The notes: generated by a model from the letters alone, not told the origin. Shown: positions 15,718-23,970, counted from the stretch's first letter. The stretch is DNA of 64,000 nucleotides from an uncultured Collinsella sp. (GCA_902470345.1 CABRGB010000001.1:1-64000), one strand, 5' to 3'. Numbers and translations: made by a program.

Positions 15718-15936
15718 TCAGTTTGAAAAGCCTGTAGGTCGAATCATACCACTCGCTTTCCAGACGAAAATTAGCGCTCGGCTAACCGCTCTGCTGTTGT
15801 CGTTTCTTATGGCGAAGAAGAGCACAAAGCCGATAAGCCCCGCGCCCGTGTTTATGCCTTGTTTGGCGATTGTTCGTGATGTGCCCGCACGGCTATTTTT
15901 GGTGAATAATCCGAAAGTAAGGAAGATAAGTGCGAA
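15718..15936 (-). pseudogene. Probable remnant of a small membrane protein gene
   Basis: Open frame on the minus strand between an in-frame TGA (15937-15939) and TGA 15718-15720 with two hydrophobic segments (FALIFLTFGLF and GAGLIGFVLFFAIR) but no ATG start near its beginning. It ends 16 nt before the GIY-YIG start. It reads like the 3' part of a two-helix membrane protein whose start has been lost. A TATGAT box within it (near 15745) may be the promoter of the nuclease pair. Confidence 0.3.
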
Positions 15937-16024
15937 TCATCCACGCCACCATCCGTCTCGCCCGCACTCGGGCAATACGCAGTGCCCGCTCCTGATCGGC
16001 CGTCCCTAGCGCCGGCGCGAACTC

Positions 16025-16144
16025 TTAGATGGCGTCTTTTGCGCTCATCACCTTGCGGAAGACGGTCGCGTCCTGCTTGCCGATGGGAATCGCGATCTTC
16101 TTGCCGCCCGCGCGTCGCACTCCGTCTTGAACAACATGTCCCAT
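16025..16144 (-). CDS. Short ORF (39 aa), possible C-terminal remnant
   Basis: ATG 16144 preceded on the minus strand by GAGGGGG; reads MGHVVQDGVRRAGGKKIAIP then IGKQDATVFRKVMSAKDAI, stop 16025-16027. The frame stays open and protein-like upstream (GFDEPFEDEARGR), overlapping the 3' end of the preceding gene, so it may be the tail of a truncated larger gene rather than a genuine small protein. No family recognised. Confidence 0.35.
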   Translation of the reverse strand: MGHVVQDGVRRAGGKKIAIPIGKQDATVFRKVMSAKDAI

Positions 16145-16182
16145 CCGCCCCCTCGCCTCATCCTCAAAAGGCTCGTCGAAGC

Positions 16183-16506
16183 CTAGCCCACCGTGACGGA
16201 TTCCCCGGTAAAGGTGCTAACGAGCAGCAAAACAAAGAACACAAGGTAGCCGATGCTCAACAGGTAGGCGGTAACCAAAAAGACAATCCATCCCACATCG
16301 GTCTTGCCGTCGGCATGGCGTTGCTCGCGATTGCGGCAGAGCCAAATCGTCACGCCAATGGCCACGATCAGCAACACGAGTGCCGCTGCCGCCAACCCGG
16401 CAAGCGCAAACATAACGCCAATGCTCACAGCAATAACCGGAAGCAACAACAAGCCGCATCCACACCCACCGGGACTATAAACGGCAGACTGTCGGCGTCG
16501 CCCCAT
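16183..16506 (-). CDS. Small three-helix membrane protein
   Basis: 107 residues from ATG 16506 (MGRRRQSA), with GGAG 5 nt upstream. A Gly/Cys patch (PGGCGCG) is followed by hydrophobic segments LLLLPVIAVSIGVMFALAGL, AAALVLLIVAIGVTIWLC and IVFLVTAYLLSIGYLVFFVL. Basic N-terminus inside by the positive-inside rule. No family or function recognised. It precedes the remnant ORF at 16025. Confidence 0.5.
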   Translation of the reverse strand: MGRRRQSAVYSPGGCGCGLLLLPVIAVSIGVMFALAGLAAAALVLLIVAIGVTIWLCRNREQRHADGKTDVGWIVFLVTAYLLSIGYLVFFVLLLVSTFTGESVTVG

Positions 16507-16535
16507 CATCACTCCAACCTCAACATCTTTGAACA

Positions 16536-16877
16536 CTACAATGCGATAGCCTGCTGAACAGGAACGATCTTATCCAGTTCCGGTTCGATGCGCCTCTTTT
16601 CCGCCTCGAGGTCAAACGCTATCTGGGCGCGCAGCCAATAACCATCCGTTAGGCCAAAGTAGCGGCAAAGGCGAAGATCGGTGTCAGCCGTAACACGACG
16701 CCTTCCCAAAATAATCTGCCCAATACGCTGTGCCGGAATCCCGGTCTCCTTAGCAAGACGATATTGAGAAATGCCCATAGGAACAAGAAATTCCTCTTTG
16801 AGAAGTTCACCAGGAGTCACCGGTGACAGCAAATCGGGCGCGGTCTCATCACTTGTGATAATCGACGATTTCGACAT
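16536..16877 (-). CDS. higA: HigA-type antitoxin
   Basis: 113 residues from ATG 16877, overlapping the toxin gene stop by 29 nt. XRE helix-turn-helix: TPGELLKEEFLVPMGISQYR, LAKETGIPAQRIGQIILGRR, then TADTDLRLCRYFGLTDGYWL, the classic HigA/VapI pattern ('PGeiL.ee.l.p.gls...lA...gi....i..i..g.r.it...alrl...fg....wL'). It would bind and neutralise HigB and repress the operon. In HigBA the toxin gene comes first, as here. Confidence 0.92.
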   Translation of the reverse strand: MSKSSIITSDETAPDLLSPVTPGELLKEEFLVPMGISQYRLAKETGIPAQRIGQIILGRRRVTADTDLRLCRYFGLTDGYWLRAQIAFDLEAEKRRIEPELDKIVPVQQAIAL

Positions 16878-17130
16878 TCCAAGCCATCCCCTGTCTCCAC
16901 TCAAAGCAGACCCGATAGCGCTCATTAACACGGATACTATATTGGCCGGCGCGATCGCCCTTCAACGCTTCAAGACGATTGCCCGGAGGAACGCGAAGGT
17001 CATCAAGTGAAGCACAAACCTGCAGTTGACGAATCTTCCTCAATGCGACCCGCTCAAAGGGCACGAACCTCCTGACCCGCACACCCATTGCAAAACGTTC
17101 GGTATCCTCATCTTTGTACGATGCAATCAT
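16849..17130 (-). CDS. higB: HigB-type toxin (RelE/ParE superfamily mRNA interferase)
   Basis: 93 residues from ATG 17130. Core matches HigB: VALRKIRQLQVCASLDDLRV, PPGNRLEALKGDRAGQYSIR, VNERYRVCFEW and the terminal VEIVDYHK. HigB cleaves mRNA on the ribosome. Only the variable N-terminus (DTERFAMGVRVRRF) differs from common homologues. Followed by, and overlapping, the antitoxin gene; a perfect palindrome sits just upstream of the start. The system probably stabilises this accessory patch or acts in stress. Confidence 0.92.
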   Translation of the reverse strand: MIASYKDEDTERFAMGVRVRRFVPFERVALRKIRQLQVCASLDDLRVPPGNRLEALKGDRAGQYSIRVNERYRVCFEWRQGMAWNVEIVDYHK

Positions 17131-17141
17131 AGTATCGCCTT

Positions 17142-17154
17142 ACGTTAATAACGT
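17142..17154 (-). promoter_or_regulatory. Candidate HigA operator
   Basis: Perfect 13-nt palindrome ACGTTAATAACGT centred 18 nt before the higB start, where autoregulation by HigA is expected. TTGAC (complement of 17153-17157) overlaps it. Confidence 0.55.
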
Positions 17155-17230
17155 CAAACGTTTCTACAGACTTACATCTCTATTATACCGTACATTTGTT
17201 CGTATTTTCGAGAACATGCACCCGCGCCGA

Positions 17231-18418
17231 TTAACCAAGCAAAAGCAATCGTTTGTAGACATCGAGGCCTTTGAGCAGAATTTCCTCGTCAAAGAGCATG
17301 GTATCGGTGTGAAGGGCGCTCGTGGCATAGGCGGGGCAGCCATCCGAATCGCTCGGGTTTTCTTGTCCCTCTGGCACGCCCGTGCCCAGCAGGAAGAACA
17401 CGCCCGGAAGATGGCGCTGATAGAAGGCGAAGTCCTCGGCAATCAGCAGCGGCTCGTCCACAAGTTGCAGCTCGGACAAGGCAGGCGCAATGCAGGCAAA
17501 CAGCTCGGGGTCGTTATCGACTGGCGGATAGCCCTCGGCAAAGTCGAGATCGTACGTGCAACCCGTTGCAGTGCATGCCTCATCGAGCACATGGCGCACG
17601 CCCTCGCGCGCTCGGTCGAACATATCGTCCGTAAACACGCGCAAGCTGCCCGCAACATGGGCCTCCCCCGCCACCGCATTGCAGACGGTGCCGGCCTGCA
17701 GCAGGCCGAACTTACCAATGCAGGGCTCGTCGGCACCCAGCTCATCCATGAGCTCGCGCTCGGAAACTAAGAACTTGGCCGCCGCCAGCGCGGCATCGTG
17801 CGATTCGTTTACGGGAACGCCGTAGGTCTTGGCGATATGGATGCTCGTGCCATGGATATGAATGTGCGTCTCGCTTGAGCGCGCCAGCAGCGGACCGGAA
17901 CAGCTCGCCAACGTACCGGCGGGCAAATCGGGCCATACATGGAAGCCGAAGATGCGATCTGCCCCATAGCGCTCGAATACGCCGCTCTCGCACACTGTCT
18001 TGGCGCCGCCGGTCGTCTCCTCGGCAGGCTGGAACACAAAGAGCACGTTGCGCTTGATGGCACCCGGTTGCTCACGAATCGCTCGGTCGACAAAAGTCGC
18101 CGCCGCGAGCGCCATGGCCATGTGTCCATCGTGTCCGCACGCGTGCATTTTGCCGGGATGAGTCGAGGCAAAGACAACGCCCGTTGCCTCCGCGATGGGC
18201 AGGGCATCCATATCGGCGCGAATCGCCGTGGCATGCGTAGCGCCCACACCGGCATCGAAGAAGGCACAGACGCAGCTCGGACACGGATGGGTCACCTCAC
18301 AGGCGAGCGGCGCCAACACGCCCTCGATATAGGCGATAGTCTGCGGAAGATCGAAGTCGAGCTCCGGGATCCTGTGTAAGTCGCGCCGATAGCAACGGAG
18401 TTCTTGGAGCTCGGTCAT
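17231..18418 (-). CDS. M20-family amidohydrolase, candidate N-acetyl-diaminopimelate deacetylase
   Basis: 395 residues from ATG 18418 (AAAGGA, 6-nt spacing). M20D metallopeptidase: RRDLHRIPEL, metal ligands in MHACGHDGHM, catalytic/ligand Glu in PAEETTGGA, FHVWPDLPAGT, late AEDFAF and ALHTDTMLFDEE. Family members deacylate N-acyl amino acids (hippurate, indole-3-acetyl amino acids, N-acetyl-DAP). It is transcribed divergently from a DAP operon whose fourth gene is the N-acetyltransferase DapH; the acetylase branch needs an N-acetyl-LL-DAP deacetylase, and this is the best candidate in the window. That role is inferred from context. Confidence 0.8.
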   Translation of the reverse strand: MTELQELRCYRRDLHRIPELDFDLPQTIAYIEGVLAPLACEVTHPCPSCVCAFFDAGVGATHATAIRADMDALPIAEATGVVFASTHPGKMHACGHDGHMAMALAAATFVDRAIREQPGAIKRNVLFVFQPAEETTGGAKTVCESGVFERYGADRIFGFHVWPDLPAGTLASCSGPLLARSSETHIHIHGTSIHIAKTYGVPVNESHDAALAAAKFLVSERELMDELGADEPCIGKFGLLQAGTVCNAVAGEAHVAGSLRVFTDDMFDRAREGVRHVLDEACTATGCTYDLDFAEGYPPVDNDPELFACIAPALSELQLVDEPLLIAEDFAFYQRHLPGVFFLLGTGVPEGQENPSDSDGCPAYATSALHTDTMLFDEEILLKGLDVYKRLLLLG

Positions 18419-18570
18419 AAAGGTTCCTTTCATAGGTGCGCGCCAGTTGCCATCTTATTGTGCCGCAAGATTGCCGCACCCTTATTTCCAGCATATCCCT
18501 GCATTTTTTAAACGTTATATACGAATACTCTTGTTTGCTAAAGTGCAACGTGGTAGGGTCGTTACCACTT

Positions 18571-18788
18571 GATAGAGGCGCGGGCACGAAGAACCGCGGG
18601 CGAGCCGGCAGGCTTTGACCCCGTGGGGAGGCGAAACCCGCCGAACTGGGCTTTTCGGGCACGAACAACCTGGTGGGCCTGCGGGAAACACCCACAGGAC
18701 TGTCTGCAGCAATGCGGGAGCGCTATCCGGACATTGGGTCCACGCTATGCGGATTCGATGCGCAGATGGCGCCGTCTGGATAGCGAGG
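18571..18788 (+). promoter_or_regulatory. Lysine riboswitch (L-box) with alternative stems at the ribosome site
   Basis: Aptamer landmarks: GATAGAGGCGC at 18571-18581, GCCGAA at 18640-18645, GGACTGTC at 18697-18704 and a closing CGCTATC at 18721-18727, whose CTATC pairs with GATAG (18571-18575) to form P1, as in the lysC L-box. Downstream, 18721-18732 can instead pair with 18774-18785 (12 bp, one wobble), ending at the Shine-Dalgarno-like GAGG (18785-18788); CGCTAT at 18743-18748 can also pair with 18780-18785. The P1 switch could therefore control initiation at 18799. No intrinsic terminator with T-run is seen, which favours translational control. It regulates the LysA-DapA/DapB/DapH operon. 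Confidence 0.85.
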
Positions 18789-18798
18789 TTTACGGGAC

Positions 18799-21108
18799 AT
18801 GGCATTGACCCCCAACGAGGCATATGCGGCCAAGCAGCCGTTTGTGGACAAGGAGACGCTCGAGCATATCGTCGAGCAGTTCCCCACGCCATTTCATCTA
18901 TATGACGAGGCGGGCATCCGCCGCAACATGCAAGAGGTGCGCGACGCCTTCGCATGGAACCCGGGCTTTAAGGAATACTTTGCCGTCAAGGCCAATCCCA
19001 ACCCGGCGCTCATCTCCATTCTCAACGAATACGGCTGCGGCTGCGATTGCTCGAGCTATACCGAGCTCATGATCGCCCGTTCGCTGGGCATCACGGGACA
19101 CGACATCATGTTCTCGTCCAACGACACGCCGGCTGCCGACTTTGAGCTGGCCGACAGATTGGGTGCCATCGTCAACTTTGACGACATCAGCCACATCGAG
19201 TTCTTTGAGCGCGTTGCGGGGCCCATCCCCAAGACGGTCAGCTGCCGCTTTAATCCGGGCGGCCTGTTCCAGCTCTCCAACGGCATCATGGACAACCCGG
19301 GCGACTCCAAGTACGGCATGACCACCGAGCAGCTCTTCGAGGCCTTCCGCATGCTCAAGACCAAGGGCGCCGAAAACTTTGGCATCCACGCATTCCTTGC
19401 CAGCAATACCGTCACCAACGACTACTACCCCAAGCTCGCGCGCATCCTCTTTGAGCTCGCCGTGCGCCTGGAGCGCGAGACCGGCGCACATGTCGCCTTT
19501 ATCAATCTGTCCGGCGGCGTCGGCATCCCCTATCTGCCCGAGCAGCAGGCCAACGACATTCACGCCATCGGCGAGGGAGTGCACGCGGCCTACGACGAGA
19601 TTCTGGTCCCCGCCGGTATGGGCGATGTGGCCATCTGCACCGAGATGGGCCGCTTTATGATGGGCCCCTATGGCTGCTTGGTCACCAAGGCCATCCACGA
19701 GAAGCAGATCTACAAGGACTATATCGGTGTCGATGCAAGCGCCGTCGATCTGATCCGTCCTGCCATGTATGGCGCTTACCACCACATTACGGTAATGGGC
19801 CAGCCGGGTGGAGCCGGCAAGACCACAGCACCCGTCACGGACACCTACGACATCACGGGCAACCTATGCGAGAACAACGACAAGTTCGCCATCGATCGCG
19901 AACTGCCGCATATCGACATGGGCGACCTGCTTGTGATTCACGATACCGGCGCGCATGGCTACTCCATGGGCTACAACTACAACGGCCGGCTGCGCTCCGC
20001 CGAGGTCCTGCTGCGTCCCGATGGCTCGGCCGACCTCATCCGCCGTGCCGAGCGCCCGGGCGATTATTTTGCCACACTCGACGTGTTGCCAAGCGGCCGA
20101 GAGCTGCTGGCCAAGTCGCGCGCCGAAAGTGCCCGCCGTCGTGCCCAAGACGAGCGCCTGGCAGTCGCCGCCCAATGGAACAAACGCATCCAGATCGCGG
20201 ACGCGAAGGAGAAGAACATGGACATCCGCAATCTTGAGGGCTCAATCGTCGCCCTTGTTACGCCGTTTAAAAAGGACGGCAGCGTCGACTTTGATGCACT
20301 CGAGCGCCTTATCGATTTCCACCTGCAAAACGGCACCGACGCCATCCTCACCCTGGGCACCACCGGCGAGAGCGCCACGATGACCGATGACGAGGACAAC
20401 TCCGTCGTCGCCGCCGTGGTCAAGCATGTTGCAGGACGCGTCCCCGTCATCGCCGGCTCGGGCTCCAACTCCACGCAGACGATGCTCACCAAGTCGCTCA
20501 CCTACCAGGGCTTGGGAGCCGACGGCCTGCTGCTCATTACCCCCTACTACAACAAGTCTAACGAAGAGGGTATCTACCAGCACTTTAAGACCGTAGCAGA
20601 TGCCGTGGACATCCCCTGCATCCTGTACAACATCCCCGGCCGCTGCGGCTGCGGCATCAGCGAGCGCAACGTAGAGCGCCTGGCCGCGCACCCCAACATC
20701 ATGGGCATCAAGGAGGCCTCAGGTAACGTTGCCTACGCCGCAAAGATCGCGCACCTGCTGTCCGACGACTTCCGCATGTACTCGGGCGAGGACGCGCTCA
20801 CCGTACCGCTCATGAGCTTGGGCGCCTCGGGCACCATCAGCGTGTGGGCCGATGTTCAGCCGCAGCTCGTGCACGACATGTGCCGCGCCTACCTGGACGG
20901 CGACGTGGCACGTGCCCGCGACATCCAGATTGCCGGCCAGCCGCTCATCAACGCCCTCTTTAGCGAGGTCAACCCCATCCCCGTCAAGGAGGCACTCGCC
21001 CAGATGGGTATGATCGAAGCCAACTACCGCATGCCGCTGTGCCCCATGGCAGACGACACGCGCGCTGCACTTACCGATGCTCTGAAGGGAGCTGGTCTGC
21101 TTGATTAA
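18799..21108 (+). CDS. lysA-dapA: Fused diaminopimelate decarboxylase (LysA) - dihydrodipicolinate synthase (DapA)
   Basis: One uninterrupted 769-codon frame. Residues 1-~450 are a PLP decarboxylase: PLP lysine in FAVKANPNP, INLSGGVGIPYLPE, EMGRFMMGPYG, and NLCENNDKF near the C-terminal active-site region; it has GIHAFLASN where classical LysA has GLHFHIGS. After a charged linker (~451-473), residue 474 (Met, base 20218) starts a complete DapA: GTTGESATM, PYYNKSNEEG, IPGRCGCGIS and the Schiff-base lysine in IMGIKEASGN. DapA condenses pyruvate and aspartate semialdehyde; LysA makes lysine from meso-DAP, the first and last steps of one pathway. No stop separates the two, but AAGGAG sits 6 nt before the internal ATG, so free DapA may also be made. 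Lysine riboswitch upstream; dapB overlaps the end. Confidence 0.88.
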   Translation: MALTPNEAYAAKQPFVDKETLEHIVEQFPTPFHLYDEAGIRRNMQEVRDAFAWNPGFKEYFAVKANPNPALISILNEYGCGCDCSSYTELMIARSLGITGHDIMFSSNDTPAADFELADRLGAIVNFDDISHIEFFERVAGPIPKTVSCRFNPGGLFQLSNGIMDNPGDSKYGMTTEQLFEAFRMLKTKGAENFGIHAFLASNTVTNDYYPKLARILFELAVRLERETGAHVAFINLSGGVGIPYLPEQQANDIHAIGEGVHAAYDEILVPAGMGDVAICTEMGRFMMGPYGCLVTKAIHEKQIYKDYIGVDASAVDLIRPAMYGAYHHITVMGQPGGAGKTTAPVTDTYDITGNLCENNDKFAIDRELPHIDMGDLLVIHDTGAHGYSMGYNYNGRLRSAEVLLRPDGSADLIRRAERPGDYFATLDVLPSGRELLAKSRAESARRRAQDERLAVAAQWNKRIQIADAKEKNMDIRNLEGSIVALVTPFKKDGSVDFDALERLIDFHLQNGTDAILTLGTTGESATMTDDEDNSVVAAVVKHVAGRVPVIAGSGSNSTQTMLTKSLTYQGLGADGLLLITPYYNKSNEEGIYQHFKTVADAVDIPCILYNIPGRCGCGISERNVERLAAHPNIMGIKEASGNVAYAAKIAHLLSDDFRMYSGEDALTVPLMSLGASGTISVWADVQPQLVHDMCRAYLDGDVARARDIQIAGQPLINALFSEVNPIPVKEALAQMGMIEANYRMPLCPMADDTRAALTDALKGAGLLD
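20206..20220 (+). promoter_or_regulatory. Internal ribosome binding site and start of dapA
   Basis: AAGGAG (20206-20211) and ATG (20218) with ideal 6-nt spacing inside the open lysA frame. The encoded Met begins a normal DapA N-terminus (MDIRNLEGSIVALVTPF), so this site probably gives a stand-alone DapA in addition to the read-through fusion. Confidence 0.7.
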
Positions 21109-21841
21109 GACCGTCATTATGGGAACGGGCCGCATGGGCTCGCTCATCCGCACCACCACCGAGAGCATCGTTGATGACGCCGGTCAACCCGTTTTCGACA
21201 TCGTCGCCCAGATCGGCTTCGACTTGTCCGAGCTCGAGAACGCACCGGCCGCCGATGTAATCATCGACTTCTCGAACGTCGTGACCTTCGATGCCGTCGT
21301 CGCCTATGTCGAGCGCACGGGCGCCGCGTTGGTCTCGGGCACCACGGGCTACACCCCCGAGCAGATGGACCGCCTGCGCGAGCTTGGTCAGAACGCCCGC
21401 GTCATGCACTCCGGCAATTACTCCATCGGTATCGCAGCCCTGCGTCATCTGGTAGCACAGGCCACACGCGAGCTGCCCGGCTTTGATTGCGAGATTGTCG
21501 AGACGCACCACAACCAAAAGGTCGACGCTCCCAGCGGCACCGCCAAGCTGCTACTCGACGCCGTGGTCGAGGCCGAACCTGAGGCTGGCTATCATCCTGT
21601 TTACGGTCGTGAGGGCATGTGCGGCGCTCGCGATCCCAAGGAAATCGGCATGCACTCACTACGCGGCGGCACCGTCGCCGGCGTGCACGAGGTGAGTTTC
21701 TTTGGCCAGGACGAGGAGGTCACGCTCACCCACCGCGCCACGAGCCGTCAGATCTTTGTCAACGGCGCCTTGGCGGCCGCGCAGAAGCTCGTCACCCGCG
21801 AACCCGGCTTCTATACGTTCGACCAGGTCATGTTTGCCTAA
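21101..21841 (+). CDS. dapB: 4-hydroxy-tetrahydrodipicolinate reductase
   Basis: 246 residues. TTG 21101 overlaps the previous stop by 8 nt with AAGGGAG upstream; this start is needed to keep the first beta strand (IKTVIMGTGRMG). Rossmann NAD(P)H motif GTGRMG, substrate-binding SGTTGYT, and the family signature ETHHNQKVDAPSGTAK are present, then RGGTVAGVHEVSF typical of the DapB C-terminus. It is the second step of DAP synthesis, consuming the DapA product. Third activity of the riboswitch-controlled operon. Confidence 0.95.
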   Translation: MIKTVIMGTGRMGSLIRTTTESIVDDAGQPVFDIVAQIGFDLSELENAPAADVIIDFSNVVTFDAVVAYVERTGAALVSGTTGYTPEQMDRLRELGQNARVMHSGNYSIGIAALRHLVAQATRELPGFDCEIVETHHNQKVDAPSGTAKLLLDAVVEAEPEAGYHPVYGREGMCGARDPKEIGMHSLRGGTVAGVHEVSFFGQDEEVTLTHRATSRQIFVNGALAAAQKLVTREPGFYTFDQVMFA

Positions 21842-21880
21842 CCAGGTATCAACCGAATCCACCCAAAGGAGAAATAGCAA

Positions 21881-22600
21881 ATGAGCAACGCAGCCGAGAT
21901 GGATGCACAGGAGATTATCAACTACATCGCCACCGCGCCCAAAAAGACGCCCGTCAAGCTGTACGTGCGTGAGAAGCCGGGCATGAAGGTCCAGTGGGGC
22001 AATGCACACGTCTACGGCGGTCGTCGTGGCAAGACCGTCTTTGGCGACTGGGATGAGCTCAAAGCCATCCTCGATGCCAATGCCGACTCCATCGACTACT
22101 ACGACGTCGAGAATGACTGCCGCAACTCCGCCGTCCCCATGCTCGACCTTAAGGGCATCAACGCCCGCATCGAGCCGGGCGCGATCATCCGCGACCGCGT
22201 CGAGATCGGCGACCGCGCCGTCATCATGATGGGCGCCATCATCAACATCGGCTCCGTTATCGGCGAGGGCTCTATGATTGATATGGGCGCCGTCCTGGGC
22301 GGCCGCGCAACCGTGGGCAAGAACTGCCACATCGGCGCCGGCACCGTGTTGGCGGGCGTCGTGGAGCCCGCCAGCGCCACGCCCGTCATCATCGAGGATG
22401 ATGTCATGATTGGCGCCAACGCCGTGGTCCTGGAGGGCGTGCGCGTGGGCAAGGGCGCCGTCGTGGCTGCCGGTGCCGTGTGCGTCGAGGACGTCCCCGC
22501 CGGCGCCGTCGTGGCCGGTGTCCCCGCCCGCGTTATCAAGATGCGCGACGAGAAGACTGACAGCAAGACCGGTCTCGAAGAGGGCCTGCGCCAGCTTTAA
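21881..22600 (+). CDS. dapH: Tetrahydrodipicolinate N-acetyltransferase
   Basis: 239 residues, AAAGGAG before ATG 21881. Left-handed beta-helix acyltransferase with many hexapeptide repeats; [50 protein letters not shown] and the terminal EGLRQL match DapH (N-acetyl), not the shorter-motif succinyl DapD. It uses acetyl-CoA on tetrahydrodipicolinate. Presence of DapH predicts N-acetyl aminotransferase and deacetylase partners: candidates in the window are the genes at 26397 and 17231. A stop-adjacent hairpin follows. Confidence 0.93.
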   Translation: MSNAAEMDAQEIINYIATAPKKTPVKLYVREKPGMKVQWGNAHVYGGRRGKTVFGDWDELKAILDANADSIDYYDVENDCRNSAVPMLDLKGINARIEPGAIIRDRVEIGDRAVIMMGAIINIGSVIGEGSMIDMGAVLGGRATVGKNCHIGAGTVLAGVVEPASATPVIIEDDVMIGANAVVLEGVRVGKGAVVAAGAVCVEDVPAGAVVAGVPARVIKMRDEKTDSKTGLEEGLRQL

Positions 22601-22602
22601 TA

Positions 22603-22630
22603 GTTACGGCGTTTTACCAAACGCCGTAAC
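22603..22630 (+). terminator. Stop-adjacent hairpin after dapH
   Basis: Perfect 12-bp stem (22603-22614 with 22619-22630), loop TACC, beginning 2 nt after the dapH stop, without a T-run. The same shape, with two compensatory base changes, follows ettA at 32437-32464. Confidence 0.6.
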
Positions 22631-22643
22631 GACCCGACGCTGC

Positions 22644-22741
22644 AAACGCCCCTAGGCGGCAATCTGACGTTCAATCGTCGGGCATGACCGAAGGTCAATG
22701 CCCTCCTCTTTCACGTCACCTTGCTCGCCTAGGGGCGTTTT
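22644..22741 (+). repeat. Structured element with 15-bp outer stem and inner hairpin
   Basis: AAACGCCCCTAGGCG (22644-22658) pairs perfectly with 22726-22740, enclosing an inner hairpin GGCATGACC-GAA-GGTCAATGCC at 22681-22702 and possible GACG/CGTC pairings (TGACGT near 22665, CACGTCA near 22712). Followed by TTTT, so it can terminate transcription, but the elaborate interior suggests a repeat element or structured RNA. Confidence 0.6.
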
Positions 22742-22786
22742 CGCTGGCGTATGCTCAACCTACGACGCAATGTCGGCAACCAAGCC

Positions 22787-22835
22787 GAAAACAAAAAAGG
22801 CCGAAGTCCCGAAGGGTTTCGGCCTTTTTGTTTTC
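22787..22835. terminator. Strong bidirectional terminator
   Basis: Long stem 22787-22805 with 22818-22835 (one bulged A), A-tract on the left and T-tract on the right. Serves the dap operon and the convergent gene at 22855. Confidence 0.85.
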
Positions 22836-22854
22836 CGCAGCGTCCAAGCGCAGT

Positions 22855-23859
22855 TTATCGGTTCTCGATGCTGCCGATGTTTTTGAGCTCGATGGAGATG
22901 AGGCCGTTGGGCTCGTTGACAAACTCGATGTACTCGGAGTTCGAACCCATCTCGGCCGGGAAGCTGATCTCGATACCCGTGTCGGTACGGATCTTGTGAT
23001 TGCGCACCGCCGCGCGTTCGACCTGCTTGCGCTCCACGGGCACACGCTCAGGAACCTTCTCCTCGGTCAGTGCGGCGCGCACACTCTCCTTGATAACCGG
23101 TTCGTCCTCAAAGACCTCGTCGACGATATCCCAAGGCGGCAGCTCCTCGTCATCCTCAACCTTCTCGGCAACGGCAGCCTTAACCTTGGCAAGCGCTACA
23201 GCCGTGTTGGCACCGTGCTCCTCGGCGACTTCCTCGACCACACGCGTCACGGTGTCGATGACCTCCTTGCCCGATACGCCCGTGTCGCACTGCAGCAGGC
23301 CATCGGGGATAAGCATACGGTCCTCGCCGGCAATCTTGCGCTTCTTGTCCACGTAGCCAATCTCCATGGTACTCGCGCGCACGATGGCATAGCTCGGCAC
23401 CTTTTGCGAGGGGTTCGGCAGAATGGCGTAGTGGCGCGCGATGTCGTTGCGCACCTCCCCCTCCTCGCGGCCCACTTCGTGCATAAAAGCCTGCTTGGAG
23501 CCCAGCAGCATCACGGCAAACCAGCGGGCATCCTCATCGTCGTCAAAATCGGCCACGAGCACGTCGGTGGACTCGGCTTTCTCGGCTTTGGTGAGCTCGG
23601 AGGAGATAAACTCCGCAATCTGCTGCGACAGGTCCACGAACTCGCGCTCACCAAAGAAATAGCCCTTGAGCTCGCCGCCAAACGCAGAGTTCTCAGCAAA
23701 CGTGGCGCGTTTATTGTCGGCCGCGGTGCGTGCGCGGCGCAGATGTGTGGTCACGAAGTTGCGCACGGTACGACTCTCGATATCGAGCTCGCGCTGGCTC
23801 ATAACATTGACGGCAGAGTCAAAGTCCATGATATGCAGAATCGCGTGATTGATTTTCAT
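22855..23859 (-). CDS. 37-kDa nucleoid-associated protein (NdpA/YejK family)
   Basis: 334 residues, start taken at ATG 23859 (MKINHAILHIMDF). Early residues HAILHIMD, middle FDDDEDARWFAVMLLGSKQA, HYAILPNPSQKVPSYAIV and the C-terminal FVNEPNGLISIELKNIGSI fit the PF04245 nucleoid-associated family (YejK in E. coli), which coats the chromosome by an unknown mode. An acidic helical segment (EKVEDDEELPPWDIVDEVFEDE) lies before the C-terminal domain. Monocistronic, convergent with the dap operon. Confidence 0.8.
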   Translation of the reverse strand: MKINHAILHIMDFDSAVNVMSQRELDIESRTVRNFVTTHLRRARTAADNKRATFAENSAFGGELKGYFFGEREFVDLSQQIAEFISSELTKAEKAESTDVLVADFDDDEDARWFAVMLLGSKQAFMHEVGREEGEVRNDIARHYAILPNPSQKVPSYAIVRASTMEIGYVDKKRKIAGEDRMLIPDGLLQCDTGVSGKEVIDTVTRVVEEVAEEHGANTAVALAKVKAAVAEKVEDDEELPPWDIVDEVFEDEPVIKESVRAALTEEKVPERVPVERKQVERAAVRNHKIRTDTGIEISFPAEMGSNSEYIEFVNEPNGLISIELKNIGSIENR

Positions 23860-23944
23860 ATACGGCATTCCGTTCTAGATCGATTTCGGCACGAACCAGT
23901 ATAGCGGTCGAGCCTGCCCCAGGCGCATCGAAGATCGGCGCATC

Positions 23945-23967
23945 GGGGACAGGTTGCTTTGCACCAA
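23945..23967. repeat. REP-like unit, GGGGACAGGTT type, copy 1
   Basis: GGGGACAGGTTGCTTTGCAC plus CAA. Differs at two positions from the unit at 25158-25180, in the same orientation; the two lie directly either side of the gene 23971-25131. Resembles RAYT-linked REP sequences found widely in bacteria. Confidence 0.6.
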
Positions 23968-23970
23968 TGG

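Noticed and set aside
15485..16009. Plus-strand open frame over the GIY-YIG start region
   Set aside because: Biased shadow composition; crosses a real gene start and no ribosome site.
22684..23904. Long plus-strand frame over the nucleoid protein gene
   Set aside because: Starts inside a structured element and terminator, runs antisense to a clear family member.
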